Origin: Cinclus cinclus
Taxonomy: Eukaryota > Chordata > Aves > Passeriformes > Cinclidae
DNA: 64,000 bases
Direction of reading: 5' to 3'
NCBI RefSeq assembly: GCF_963662255.1
Contig: NC_085056.1
Span: 12,368,123-12,432,122, forward strand
Shown: piece after piece, positions 26,421 to 39,100 of the stretch
Position numbering within the stretch: the stretch's first letter is position 1
Layout of the letters: every line of letters begins with the position of its first letter
The notes under the pieces: generated by a model
The model's input: the letters and a program-made list of their open reading frames with translations, nothing else
Told to the model about the DNA's origin: nothing
Databases searched by the model: none
Position numbers and translations under genes: made by a program

Positions 26421-28200
26421 AATACTTCAAATAACAGCTGAGAAAGCTCATTTAGTACAGGCTATTCAAGAGCTGTACTTTTGAATCCTAAACCTCCAGC
26501 CATATGGCACTAGAAAGAGACAAAGTACTTTTCCTTAGAACATTATAGTAATGAACAGCTATTTGTATGTCAGTATGGAATTATGTTTATCTTATATGTG
26601 GGTACTGTACAGAAAAATAACTCATTTCCATGAGGATAAAATAGTACTAAACATATCATATCTATATCAGCAGCCGTTGATCTGAATCTCCTTAATTGCC
26701 ATGCTAATCTAAGCCTCAGAACACAGTCCTCCCTTACAGTAATTCTGTGAAGCAAATGGAGAATCTTAGTCACAAAAAAATGAAGCGATGATTATCTTTT
26801 TCACTCAAGAGAATAAGTTTAATAACTTTCCCGTCCTTGTCTTTTGTGAATAAAAATAACAATAATCACCAGCTATAAGTAAAATATCCTAATTTCCTAC
26901 CATGTCTATAAGCAAAAGGATAAAATAATGAGAAAGCAAAGCAGACACTTCTGTGGTAAGAAGATAGAAGACTATCCACAATCCCATACAGTAGCACAAC
27001 TGATAAATTACTATCATACTATAGTCCTTTAGTAATTTTCTTTAGGACGACAAAGTGCTGCTGCTGAATTCACAAAAAGGTGGTTTGTCCACCGAATGCA
27101 GATATACAATTTAAAATGACAGTATAATCTCAGCATAAAGGTCTGTGAATACTATTTGCAGGAAAGCTTTGTAGAGATTTGAATTTCTAGTTTCAGCAAA
27201 TGAAGTGATTGCAAATAATAGCAGCTTTTCTAGTGTCTAGCATGGGCTTGGGTCTTTGAATTAATTGCTTTGCCTTTGTAAAGGCTAGGGCACAGTAAGT
27301 GGTAAGAAAGCCAAATGTTCAGAAAGGGAGGAGGGAGGCAGTTAAATTACTAGCTACAAATCACTCTTCCACCATGCAGGAATAGACAGTGGGATGTACA
27401 GTTAAGTTAAATGGTGATAAGAAGAGGAGATAAGGTAAAAAATACTCCATCATTTAGAAAAGAACAGTGGGGTGGCTGCACTGCAAACAGAGGTACATAA
27501 GCAGGCATCGCCTTTGTCAGCAAAGCTGAGCTTACATAATTATTTAGCCTTTTCCTTGTTCACACTCCATATTCATTTCCTACCTAATGTTGCTGAGAAA
27601 GAGAGGTAGACAAGAAGCTCCAGAATTCTAGTAACACAAAGCCCTCAGCTGCTTGTTTAATTTCACTTGAGTTTTGTGGCAGTCACCACATGCACTTACC
27701 CTAAATCAAATGCTCCTGCTGTGCACAGTGCCAGTACTTACAAGATCAAAGCCTTACAATAGATGATGCGAGTTACTAAACTTTTAAAATATTAAAACTG
27801 AAATGGGATATATTTTTAGCAATCTCATAATTTCAAAAATAAGCCTCTGTGTACCATCTGCATCCACAAACACTCCCCCCCCACTCATGCATAGATATAG
27901 AGTCTTCCATTGCGTTATCAGTGTTGCTAAGGCTAAAACCAGATGGTAAAACATAGATACTATGGGACTAATGTCATCTATCCCATTTTAAATGAGGGAC
28001 TTCTTACTCTCCAAATGTATTTCAGGACATATTTGCTGAATGTTCTACAGTAGCCATGACACTGGGAGCTCCCATTACTGAAGCTGAGTAAGACCCAGCC
28101 AATACACTGTTCCTGCTCAGCTTGATTTTATACTTTGTCAGTAATTTTGCTTTGCTGTATCCTGCTATGGGACAGGCTTATTTACACATTTGTTTAGTTT
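26421..28200. other. Unique non-coding stretch
   Basis: No gene, RNA or clear repeat. A short C8 run lies at 27875-27882. The ~60 bases immediately upstream of 28201 may belong to the CR1 copy but show no match I can defend. Confidence 0.5.
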
Positions 28201-28256
28201 GAGTTGGACTCCAGGACCCCTGTGGGTTCCTTCCAGATCAGGATATTCTATGATTT
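28201..28256 (+). mobile_element. CR1 LINE 3' tail remnant
   Basis: Shows GAGTTGGACTCCAGGACCCC, then TGTGGGTTCCTTCCAGATC, then TATTCTATGATTTTA. This matches the order and spacing of the avian CR1 3' UTR terminus (GTTGGAC...GGGTCCCTTCCAACC...TTCTATGATT). It lies on the plus strand with its 3' end at about 28256. The copy is truncated to its last few tens of bases and cannot move. Confidence 0.78.
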
Positions 28257-30252
28257 TACCTCCAAAAATGCCATGACAGCAAAGTGTCCACAGACAAGCA
28301 GCAACTCCTAGAAATGTGACACACAGGCACAGAGAAGGGAGAGATCACATCTGGCAGTGTTCTCCCAAAACACCAGTGGGGGAAAAGGCCTTTCCAATGC
28401 AGAGACATGTATCTTCAACAACAAGTTAGTTGTGTTGCATGACTAGAATGTAAATGTTTTTCATTTTTTCTATTTTTTTAAGTCTGTGAAACATACCTGA
28501 GTTTTCTGTTGAAAAATTTGAATAGTCCTTGATTAAAGTGTGAAAATCAACTGTAGGCATGAAGAAACACCCTTCACAGGAATGGGAAACTAGACATTTG
28601 GTCAGTAGCCTGATTAAATAAAACAGCAGTAATATAGTGGAACCAAAAGGAACTGACATAACTAATCTCTTAATCCTGTCGTCGTCTTCTATCCATTTGT
28701 GTAAAGAATAAAGGGGTCGACAATAAGCCATAAAAATGCATATGTTGCCCAGCAGGGTTTCCATTTTGGCCCGTTTTATAAGCTATGGAATTGAGATTCT
28801 CACCTTTCAATCTAAAACTGGCTAAACCATTCTATTTATTTCATACAAGCTGTACTCCTTCTAGCACAGATCACTGTTGGTATATGAACAAAAGGAAAAC
28901 AAAGAGTCCAAAATAAAGAAACAGGTGGGAAGAAAGAATGCTGAACCATGTCAAACAGCAACCCACAAAGGCAGATCCCTCTGTATTGGTACCTGTACAG
29001 CAAAAAGTCAGAGCTACATGGATAAATCTGGAACATTTTTCAAATGTTGAGAGAAATAGTCAGAGAAAAACCTTTTAAGGCTTGCTAATAGTAAAAATTT
29101 GGTCAGTCAACTCTTGAATACTGTGCAGGATATTTTCTAAATACTATATAGAAATAGTGTTGCTTATTTGCTTAAAAATTAGTATAGTCTTAATGAAACT
29201 CAGGCACCTTCTTCTCTTTCTGATTTTATCTCTAATTTATTACTTTTATTACCATCAATATGTCATTACTGTACTAACTGAAGCTAATTTTCCATTAATT
29301 TACCAAGTTTATCCTCTTTTTTTCCAAAAGAGGTTGCTCCATGGAATAATTTTGCTCAGCTGATTATCACTTGCTGTTGTCCGAATCTTAGAAACATTGG
29401 TTCCTGTAAGCGCTGGCACAGTACAACAGAAGAGCAAACTAGTTTAACATTGATCTTATCTTCAGTTCTGCAAACAGCTCAGCAGGTTGTTCACATAACT
29501 AATCTATACTTAGTCATCCCTTTGCATCCTACTAGCTTTTAAAAAGTACTTATTCAATTTATCAGTGACTCTTATTTTTGACACAGTTGCAAAAGAGGTA
29601 AGTGTCTGTCAAACTGAAAACAATTACTCACTTTTCCTCCAGTTAAATTCTTGAGTTTCTTGCATCAATATTTGCAGAATGAGTTCTGCTATTCTGTTAG
29701 GAATTCTGCTCTAAACATGCAGACCCATTTCCCAAGAAAGTTCTTTCCCTTGGAATCCTCATTTTTCCCCTCTCCTTTTTCTACCATAACTGTTACAGAA
29801 ATGGCAGGAGGTTTGTGTGACAATTTAACGTCTGTGAAATACTCACAAAACAATTATCAGCTCTCCCCAGTAAAACAGGAATCTGTTTTTCATACAAAAA
29901 TATACTTGCTATTCTAATCTCTAGGTTCTGCTGTTGTCAACAAAGAGGTAATAGTTTAAGCAGAATTAAATGTGATTTCAGTCTGCTAGAAGAGGAGTTA
30001 GTTCTGGTCTGAAAATAAGAGTATATATGTAAAAAAATGGCATTACTTAAAAGAAAAAAACAAACAAATCTGTTCTGTCACAGAGACTGCAAGGAACACT
30101 GGAACTCTAACTACTTGAATTCCAAGAACTCATTTTAGCCTTCAAAAATATGCTCACAGGACTCTTTCTTTTTATGCATCCAGCAAACAGCACTGCTAAT
30201 ATTTTTTCTCCTTGCAATAGTACCAAATATAATGAGTTTACTGTAAGCACCA
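28257..30252. other. Unique stretch between two CR1 tails
   Basis: No gene recognised. A 112-codon minus-strand frame (28426-28764) has hydrophobic and charged patches but no known domain, and no promoter or splice context I can identify. No link between the two flanking same-strand CR1 copies is visible; they are separate insertions. Confidence 0.5.
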
Positions 30253-30315
30253 GAGGGTTGGACTTCGATGATCTTTGTGGGTCCTTTCCAACTCAGGTTT
30301 TTCTATGATTCTATG
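30253..30315 (+). mobile_element. CR1 LINE 3' tail with octamer repeat
   Basis: The best CR1 match in the window: GAGGGTTGGACTTCGATGAT, then CTTTGTGGGTCCTTTCCAAC, then a terminal TTCTATGATTCTATG. The final two octamer-like units are the hallmark 3' microsatellite of CR1 elements. It is on the plus strand and heavily 5'-truncated, with only about 63 bases recognisable. It is better preserved than the tails at 22.7 and 28.2 kb, so probably younger. Confidence 0.88.
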
Positions 30316-32485
30316 TACATGTCAGCAAAAGTACATGATGAGGACATATTAAATCTCTGCAGGTATCAGAATATATCAACATCAACAACATATAGTAATT
30401 TTTAACACTTTTCTTCATATCATCAGATAAGGTAAAATCGGATACATCAGCTTCTAGTAGTGGAAGGTTTTTGTCCACAAGAAGACATGGATATTTAGTT
30501 TACAAGCAAGAAAAATCTCTTCATACAGAGGTTTCTAAATACTTCCAGCAGTTACAGATATGTGCAACTGTTGGTAGTTTAAAAAGACACTTATCAAAAT
30601 TTACCATTGCATTACACCAGCATTTCTTCTTTATTATGTTGTAGAAGTATAATAAATAAAGGTTATTAATTTAGTTATTTTAATGTCCTGTATTGATTTT
30701 CACAAGTAATGTCTTCTCCAAATCCAGAGATAACCACAAGCATGACACTAACAAAAAATAAACTGAAAATATCACAATTGTTTCAAACCTTCAGCTAATA
30801 CAAGACAGTTCTATTCATTTAGAGCACACTACCATGAAGATAAAATAATTCATATCAGCTATAGATCTGTGCAACTCAGTATGAAGTTATACAGCTCATG
30901 GGATATTTTATTGCTCTGCCAACATCTGTTTAATTTTTGTTTCAACTCCCTTTAGTAAATTGTTTTTCTGCTCATGAATTTATTCTCCACTCAAGATCTG
31001 TGAAAGTCACCAATGATTTGGGTCATTCCATCACCAAACTCCTTTAAAAACACTTATTCAGTGGGAGCTAGATATGTAATGACTATTGACATTTATAAGA
31101 ATCCCATCCTGATGCTACAGAGAATTTTTGAGCAGCTCTAGAATATTTAGCACTCTCTGATTAAATTGGTGTTTGCACTAAAGTATATTCCTTCAAAAAA
31201 GGAATATACTTGTACCACGGTTTAAAGGAAGTGTATATTCCAAACTCCCAGAGATTACCCAGAAACCATGCACTAGACAATTCAAGCTTTAAACCCATGC
31301 ATACTTATTAGTAATCAAGCCAATCTCATTTTGATCTATGGTTGTTACTTGGCAGGAGGAAACAGCTTACAGCTACTCAAAAAGTGGAACTGAAGTTCAA
31401 AACCAGAAGCCCATGGAAAGGCCTTTAATTATACGTACGGTGTTCTTACTTCCTCTTTCACTATCTTCAAATATATAAACAATCAGCAAAAAGAAAAAGA
31501 ATTCTTTGATACAGCAGCACAGAGGAAATACATTCACAAGAAGGAAGGCAAGTCACTATGAGAACAGAAGAAACTATTTCAAAAGGATTAAAGAAAAGAA
31601 ATCCTCGGGTTTATACTTTGAAACGTTACTACTTTGTGAGACTCAGAAGACTAGGATAACATAAGACTAAAATTATTCATAATTAAAAAGTTTTCCCCAA
31701 ATAAAACATTTTAGGAACTGTTAAAAAGTAACAATACGTGGTTTCAAAATCTACATATGCCTTGAAAAATGTGAACTTAAATGTTTCATGATTAGAGACA
31801 GCTGCTCACTTACCAAAATTTATTAGAAAAAGAAAAAAGTCTATTAAAACTTATTACCTAGTCCTAACACTCCCTTTTATTAAATCAATTATGTTTGTGT
31901 ACTTGTGCATATTTCTGTGTGTATCTGTGTATATCCATATATATAGAGAGAGTGAGCATTAGGAAGTTTGACATTAAAAAGCTGAAAGGTCTACCATTCT
32001 TTAAGGGGGAACAATCAAACACAGATTTGTGTGCACAACCATAATTCAAACAGTTTTGGAACATATTCATCATCTTTCTTTCCTTTTGTACCTCTCCAGT
32101 CTGCATCCCAGTCCATTACCCTTGCGTTGTGCTGCCTCCTGCCCCTGCAGCCTGGGCTGAACAGATGTGTTATTTACGGCAGGAGGAAAACAGGAAAGCT
32201 CCCTGAGAGGTTCTCAGACAGCCTAACTCCAGCAGCCCAGAGCTGCACTTGCCGGGGAAGAGCAGATCCAGGCAATAGTAAATGGGAGCCTTTGCCTGGC
32301 TTTGCAAAACAAGCAGGTTCCACCAAGGGCAGCTCACTTTGCCAGAGAGTTCAGTGCCTGTCCACAGCCAAGATAAAACAGCACACCACTGACACAAAGC
32401 ACCAATGCTATTCTCCCCAACGAATTTTGCATCCTGGAGTCAATCCATTTTTCAATGTCAGGATCGTGATTTTTTTCTTTATGTG

Positions 32486-32488
<3 letters not shown>
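30316..32488. other. Non-coding stretch with a hairpin and a GC-richer patch
   Basis: No gene recognised. It contains the perfect hairpin at 31181-31211, a short TATATAGAGAGAGTGAG tract near 31938, and a GC-richer patch at about 32090-32400. That patch carries the window's longest open frame (152 codons, 32031-32489, plus) with an antiparallel 75-codon frame (32170-32397). The predicted 152-residue product is Ser/Gln/Pro/Cys-rich in places and resembles no known protein. Confidence 0.45.
31181..31211. repeat. Perfect inverted repeat (13-bp arms, 5-nt loop)
   Basis: Left arm AAGTATATTCCTT (31181-31193), loop CAAAA, right arm AAGGAATATACTT (31199-31211). The arms are fully complementary. A near-copy of the left arm, GTGTATATTCC, follows at 31231-31241. 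Flanks do not extend the stem, so it is shorter than a typical pre-miRNA. It could be a MITE-terminus relic, a cruciform-prone site or chance. Confidence 0.85.

Positions 32489-32534
<46 letters not shown>
32489..32534. repeat. (AT)23 microsatellite
   Basis: Forty-six bases of uninterrupted AT dinucleotide. It is self-complementary and able to extrude as a cruciform. An uninterrupted array this long is expected to be length-polymorphic. Confidence 0.97.
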
Positions 32535-32537
<3 letters not shown>

Positions 32538-35500
32538 CTTTTATCCCAAAAAAAGCCCATCCGCTTTCACAAATTTGAGGTAGGAAAATTCAGCTAAAAT
32601 TAAGTGTCTTGAAGGAGAGTTTTCAAACCAAGCCACTGAATTTTGGGTAAGATGTCAGCAAGAAGTAGTGCTAGCAGAACTGCCTAAAGAACCCACACAT
32701 TTGCAAATGTTACCTCTTGTCACCTGTGGAGTTAAAATTCAAATTGGGCTGAAGACTCTGAAGGGAGAGTTCTATGACAAATTCCATCCAAGCTGCGCAA
32801 GTACTTAAGATACACAACACACTCCCATGTTTAAAATACATTGGAAGTTGTCCTGTACGAACCCAAGGTCAGGTGGCCCCAGCTGGAGGGGTCAGTGGCC
32901 AGCTGGCAAACAGAACCCACAGGCTCACCACGGAGTAGTGCCATGTCCCAGACACGGGGACAGCAAAATAGCACCACTTCTGACACTTTTCTCCTATCTC
33001 CTTCTTCCTTAAAGATCACAGCTTAGGTTCTGTATTATAAAATGAAACAGAAATTAATATAAATATAACATTTTTGCTACCTGCACAGCCTCTTGAAAGC
33101 ATGCTTAGCAGAACATGCCTGAAAAAAACCAAAAATACTCCTTCAAAACTCACCCAAGACAGACTCACCAACCTTAATTCTTATTCAGGAGGATGGTCCT
33201 GTTCACACCTTTTCAATTCTTTTACTTGTGGTTAGCTGCCTGGGGTAGAAAACTCCACATCTGCCAATTAAATAATGACTGCTTTTAAGTGTTGCTATTT
33301 AAAGCTGATAAACTTTGTAAAAAACACATATGTTTCACAGACTACCAGGACTGGAATTTTAGTTTCCCAATTGCTACTCCAATCCATATTTTATTGTGCA
33401 TATATTTTTTTTCCCTGTGTAGTGTCATTAATCTGCTCCCTGGCTGTGCAGAATAATATCCCACAAGCGCAGGCTGCTTTTTTGAATATTTTATTATCTC
33501 TCATTGTATTTCCAAAGTAATATATATTTACAAATTCAACCTCCTACAGGCAGAACTATATTGTTTTCCCCCCTATGTTTGAGAACCAAGGCATAGATAT
33601 AGAATATAAATAGAAAAATCTATCTACACTCATTTGCGTTGAAAGAAAGAACCAATCACATATCAAGCTGTGCAAGAAAAAAGGGGAAGAAAGAGATTTG
33701 CATACTGCTGGAGAAGACAGGGGGGCAGAGAGGTACACAAAGGAGTTATGTTCCTATTGGAATATATCTTTCAGTTCTGCTGAAGGACAGTTCTTTCCAG
33801 GAAGCCCTTCTCATATTTGAACAGATTGTATTCAGTAGGAAGTACACCGGAAGGGCTTGGCTCAGTATTTATACTTCACAGTCCTGACTAGTTTCATCAA
33901 TGAATTTCCTGGGGTTCCCTTTCTTGACACAGAGAATTTCCTACCTTGCTTTTACCTGTAGCATTTTAGCAGGAAGAGGAATGAAAATACCCTCCCCTGC
34001 TCCCCTCTTCACCTCAGTACTGGCAGCCAACAGGGGCCCCAAAACACTGAACTCCCAACAGCTCCTCACTGCAGGGAACTGCCGGGAGACAAAGATGGAT
34101 CTCCTCCAGTTTCTGAACAAGGCATGGCTTGAGCTTGAACTTGACTCTTTACAGGTGAATACCCTGTAATATCCACTTGATCCTCACTACTTGATTTAGA
34201 AAGAGTAGAAAGCCCTCTTACAGAGGGGAAGAGGGATATTTTCATGGTGTTTTGGAAGAGCTTTCACCATTCTGTCACAGATGCCCTGTGTGTCTTTGGC
34301 ACTGAGGTCTTACTGTTTCTTCACTCCCTCCAAGAAGTACAACTCACCATATCTCATATAGCTGTAAATGTGATAAATGTAAAAGTGAGGGACTGGGAGC
34401 TCTCTGGGAACATAAGGAGACATTAGATTCACAACAGCCAAAGTCAGTCCACATTTATCAGTCAAATTATGCAGAAGCTGGAAAAGGTACACAGAAAGTG
34501 GGAGGGAACAGCCCACTGGAAAAAAAAAAGGCACAACAACAATACTCATTGTGTTGAAGGCCCCAAATTCAGTTTTTCTAGGCATTAATATAAATTTTAG
34601 CCTTAAAATTGAAATTATTATAAATAATAAATATGAAAGTACTATATATACAATTTGCAAAGCCTTTACATTTTTTACAGAGCTTTTTTGGCATTCTTAG
34701 GTTAAGCACAACAATCCAACTACATAAGAGTAGCCCAAGACTTATCAAAACTGTGGAACTGAAACATGCCTAAAATAGGTCATCTGATATTTAGAGAGAC
34801 ATGTATGTCTCTGTGTATGCAGGACATACTGCAGATATCAAATTTTCTGCTTTTTTGATCCATACAAGATCTGAAGCTCATTTAACCAGATATTTTATAC
34901 TATATTACAAGTGTCAACCATTTGAACACTGCTTCAAATATTACTCCTTATTCTTCAATGTGAGAATGTAGGGATATATTATTAAGAAATACATGGTCAA
35001 AAGCAGCAAGCCCCAAACATGATGCACCCTACAGTGTTTCCTAGCAACTATGCTATGCTACTTTATTCTCTACTCTAAAAGCTAAATGTTTGGATCTTTT
35101 TCAATGACCAAAATAAATAACATGGCAGCTTATTCAGCACCCATATTCTTCAACTACCTGAAATTGTTCTAGATGTGCAACTTTTCAGAGTAGGTAACAG
35201 GCAGTACACTGCCATGTAAACAGCTAATACTCAGCAAAAAACTCTTACAAAAAAAATAATTCACAATACCTATTTACATTATTATTTTTTATTATTTCAC
35301 TTCCCTGTCAGATAGCTGTTGCCTAAATTTGAATTGAAAGCAAATAAAATAAACACTACTTATTTTTAATTGTGGTTCCTTTTAGCATTAGTCTTCATTT
35401 TCTACCATATTCAAAATGATCAAGTATGACATGTTGGTTTTCCCTTTGTTTTTTTTTTGATTTTTTTAATTTAATAAACTCCATACAAGGACAGATTATT

Positions 35501-37186
35501 TCACTGTGTTTCACTTGTACATTATGATTGATGATCCTGGGTCCAGGAGGCTTTGAAACATCTAGAAATTTCTTTGTTTTCTTAAATAGATTTTGAACCA
35601 TGTTAATACCATCATTATGTCAGGCCTACTTTTGCAAGAAAGACAGGTTTATTTAACAAGCTCAGTGTTCCAAAAAAGAACTGCCTCATGTGAGTATTTG
35701 GGAGCTGATATTGCACCTTTTGTAGCTGCATGATTAGAGGCTGATACCACCATTAACTCCTAATTACCTAATAGTATTTTTCCTACATGTGCAATCCCTT
35801 AGTACTGTGCTTTTTAGTCACAGGAAAACATTTGCTCAAATAATCCACCTCCCATCTCACTCTCCAAACCTCATACAAAAATAGTGCTTTGTAACAGATC
35901 TGTAACTATCAAGCAGAAATCATGAAAAGACTTCATGCATTTGTTTTTGGTAGGCTGGAGTGTTCTTCAAAATTGTCTGTAAATCTGGGTCAACACTTTC
36001 CCTTCACCAATACTTCAAAAAATGAAGCTAAAAGCTAAAAAAAAATAATCAGCACCATCTTATAAAGCCACTTTCAGTGCATTCCGTATTTAAAATTGAG
36101 TAATGAGTTTTTATCCCATTTTAAAACATTGAATGGAAAAAGAAATCAGCCCTCAAACAAAACCATCAAGTGATTTCAAGAAACTTCCTTCCCATAGGGG
36201 CAATCCTGTAAGCTTATCTGTTTTAAATCATCTGTTTGCTGTGAACACACTATTATTTCTTTGGGGAAAAAAGGCATCATTGAGAGATTTTTTTGCTCTG
36301 GCTCTACTTTTGCAATATTTTATCTCTGTTTTTTTCTAGCACTAAGATAGTAACTGTGCCCAGCTGGCAAGAACAATCTTCTCATGTCTTCTCTATTACT
36401 GTTTTAAAATAAGCTTTTCACCCTGACTTTTCCCACTATTCCATTTCCTAGATTCTATCTTTAGAGGGACAACTTTTTTGAAAAAAAAGAGCTGTAACTT
36501 GCTACAGATAGCTCGCACACCTTGGCCAGGTTTACACAGAACTAAAAGTCACGAGCTGAAATAGAGACAGATATTTGATATATGTCTTGCACGCCTTTCT
36601 TGGAAAACCACTCATGTTTTCTAATATGATCTGCACCAGAGTTTATACTATTCTGTTAAGGTCAAATCAAAGTAACAGTAGTAAATTCTGCAGAATCTAA
36701 TAATTAAAGCTTTTACTGACTTTATTTACAATATGCACCAGTAGTATATTGAATGAAACTCCAGTAATCTGTCCTCATGTAGAATTGGAAACAAATAGAT
36801 TTTAAAAAATAACCAGGCAAAGGGAGAAAGAAATATGCTTGTTAATTTTGAATTATGTTATGCACAGGTAGAAAATATAACTATGTGGTGAGTAAGACTA
36901 GGTAAAAGAAATTAGAGAAAAATAAGTAGTGCTTTCTAACTCTGTAAGAAAATTAAAATAAATGGCATGCAATATTTAAAATAGCATAAGTGTCTCACAG
37001 TATGGCAGGGAAAATTTCCTACACTACAAGAACTTTAGCAGGCACATCTCCTGATCAAATTGACATTTTTAAGAATTTCCTCTCTCCCTAACACACAAGA
37101 AATAAGCCATCAAAAAGAGAAAATATCCACACACCCACCGAATGGAGCATTGCACAACAAATAACTGGACACCAGATGTTTCTGTG
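32535..37186. other. Unique AT-rich non-coding stretch
   Basis: No gene found. Open frames reach 116 codons (34310-34660, minus), hydrophobic and without a known domain. Small T-rich runs occur near 35450-35470. No transposon body is recognisable. Confidence 0.5.
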
Positions 37187-37200
37187 CCATCAGGGGGCAC
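37187..37200 (+). promoter_or_regulatory. Candidate CTCF binding core
   Basis: The bases CCATCAGGGGGCAC match the vertebrate CTCF core CCASYAGRKGGC at 11 of 12 positions; only the fourth base (T instead of C/G) differs. If bound, it could act as an insulator or loop anchor with plus-strand orientation. This is a motif match only; no occupancy is shown. Confidence 0.4.
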
Positions 37201-38327
37201 TTAAATCTACACACAATGTTGCACTTTTTAAAAAGTCTTTAAAAAAAAAAAAATCAATAATATAGGCCCAACATATCTAACAAAAAATTAGATAATTGTA
37301 TTACAATCTCTTAGGCATTCAAATTCACATCAATTAACCAAAATCCTGAGTTACTGAAGCAGCAACATTCCTCAGTTCTAAATTCTGTAGCTGTCAAAGG
37401 TCAGGAAACCCACATACAGATGATCTACATTTTAAGACCTGTGTTCCATTTTAACTTTTAACAAGAAACAAAAGCGTAACTATCAATTTGTGTTAGCCAT
37501 ACAGAAGGGTTACACCTACAATAAATGGCACTACCATGAATTAACAGAATCAATTCTGCCAAGATGGCATTTCTCCATTTCCCAATAACGTGTGCAATCT
37601 GTTGGCTTGCCATTTCTAGCAGTAGGATTGCCAGGAGCCATGTCAATAGCAGCAGGATCATCCAAGTGCAGGTTCCCCTGTTTATAAAAACATGTGGGTA
37701 CTTAAAAGCCACAAAAAAGTTGAAAAGGAAGAACTTGCCATGACCTCTCCCTGTCCCAGGGACATGCTCCAGCCTGTTCCAGTTCAGGTTTGGTTTGACA
37801 TTCTGCAATGCCATAGGAAGTGCTGCCATACACATGAATGAAAACCAAGCAATATTGTGCCAAAAACTCAGCAGACACACATTGAATTCTGTTCATTCAG
37901 GACAGCCAAGACAATGTAGAATTACCACACCACATAAAAATGAATTATCATTCCCTCTGAAATGGCTCTCAGGGCCAAGGTATTAAAGGGAGACGACTCG
38001 CCTCTTTTTTTGCTTTCTTGGACAAGGAATCTGAACACAAATAATAAAAATAATGCCAAATGTGTCTCAGAGTTTCGTGAGTGTAGATCTTTTCCTTGAA
38101 ATCTAGGTTTTTGGAATCATTTTAAGATAGACCAAACTTATACTTTCTTTTCTACCAAACCCCTACCCATTGTATCTGGAGAACATGGTTTAAGAGTATA
38201 AAAGTTTTCAGGCGGAAAACAATGTTTCCCCTTAAATTCACTTAAATTTCTTCTTAAGTCTACTTATTTCATAATATATCTAGAAAACTTGATACCGAGG
38301 AGATTAGGAAGTCATTAACCTTTCTGT
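37201..38327. other. Non-coding stretch with a 140-codon chance frame
   Basis: No gene recognised. A minus-strand frame of 140 codons (37458-37880) and an overlapping one of 64 codons (37702-37896) share a GC-richer patch near 37730-37790. The longer product is hydrophobic and Trp/Leu-rich but matches no family I know. An A13 run lies at 37241-37253. Confidence 0.5.
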
Positions 38328-38405
38328 TAAAATTAGGAAACCAATACATTGACTTGCCAAAGATCACCCAGGAGCACAGCAGGAGAGCTAAGAACTAATT
38401 CTCAA
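38328..38405 (+). mobile_element. MIR-like ancient SINE remnant (3' part)
   Basis: The order TTAGGAAACC, GACTTGCCAAAGATCACCCA, GAGCACAGCAGGAGAGCTAAG follows the 3' half of the MIR/L2-type consensus (GAGGAAACTGAG ... ACTTGCCCAAGGTCAC ... AGCTAGTAAGTGGCAGAGC). It is strongly diverged, as expected for an element predating the amniote radiation. Plus orientation. It might instead be an L3-derived tail, because these families share 3' sequence words. Confidence 0.6.
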
Positions 38406-39100
38406 AAATCTTAACAACATGACTACCAAATCTATAACAATTAAGACATATACTGCACACCTCTTGTATGAAAAGGTCATGGAATAGTGTTGCCAATAAT
38501 TGAAAATACTATTGTGATCTCTGGCTTTCCTCACCAAGAAAATGTGCACACAAAAGTCATGCAGAGGCATCCATCTGGACAGGTGCAAAGATGAGAAAAC
38601 CACTTTCTTCTTAGTGACCAAGGGGCAGAGAGGCTCTGGACAGTTTTTGGAAAGCAGCAGCATGCAGACTAATAAGGATTAGGACATATAAGTATTAACA
38701 CTTTTTGTCTCTTACAAGAATTCTTCTCAGCTCTACAGGGTGAATCTCAGGAAAGTTCATAAATCAAATCAAAAAAGTCAAACACCCCTGCAGCAGCTGA
38801 GAAAGCAAAGGATCATGCATGGATCAAAGTACCTGGGTCAGTATTCACATAAAGCTGTTTTGCTAGATAAACAACAGATGCTTTATTTCTTTCTGTTTTC
38901 AGATAAAGTAACTACTCCACTTGAATGTCAAATTCACCCAAAGGTATTAGCCTGGAAAAGCAAAATAACTAACTTACTTTCCTTATTTCTCATAATAACA
39001 GTTTTGAATAGAAGCACAGGACCTACTAGTCCAAGGAACTCAAAGGCCCTGGGAACTAGGAGCAATCAGGTCAATTGACAGCCTACCAATAGTATTTTCC
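38406..39100. other. Non-coding stretch with a 112-codon chance frame
   Basis: A plus-strand frame (38740-39078) spans a pyrimidine tract ending in TTTTCAG at about 38902 and an AAGGTATT donor-like word near 38941. The implied exon would be about 41 bases and matches no protein I recognise, so I do not call a gene. Confidence 0.45.

Noticed and set aside
34310..34660. 116-codon minus-strand frame with many hydrophobic residues
   Set aside because: AT-rich DNA readily gives Leu/Ile/Phe/Tyr-rich frames; no domain or conserved motif is visible.
37458..37880. 140-codon minus-strand open frame with hydrophobic stretches, possible membrane protein
   Set aside because: No recognisable family, an overlapping 64-codon frame on the same strand, no promoter or splice context, and length within chance for 64 kb read in six frames.
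38902..38945. Possible microexon: pyrimidine tract and CAG acceptor, about 41 bases, then AAGGTATT donor-like word
   Set aside because: The donor is weak (GTATTA), the peptide is not recognisable and no neighbouring exon fits.
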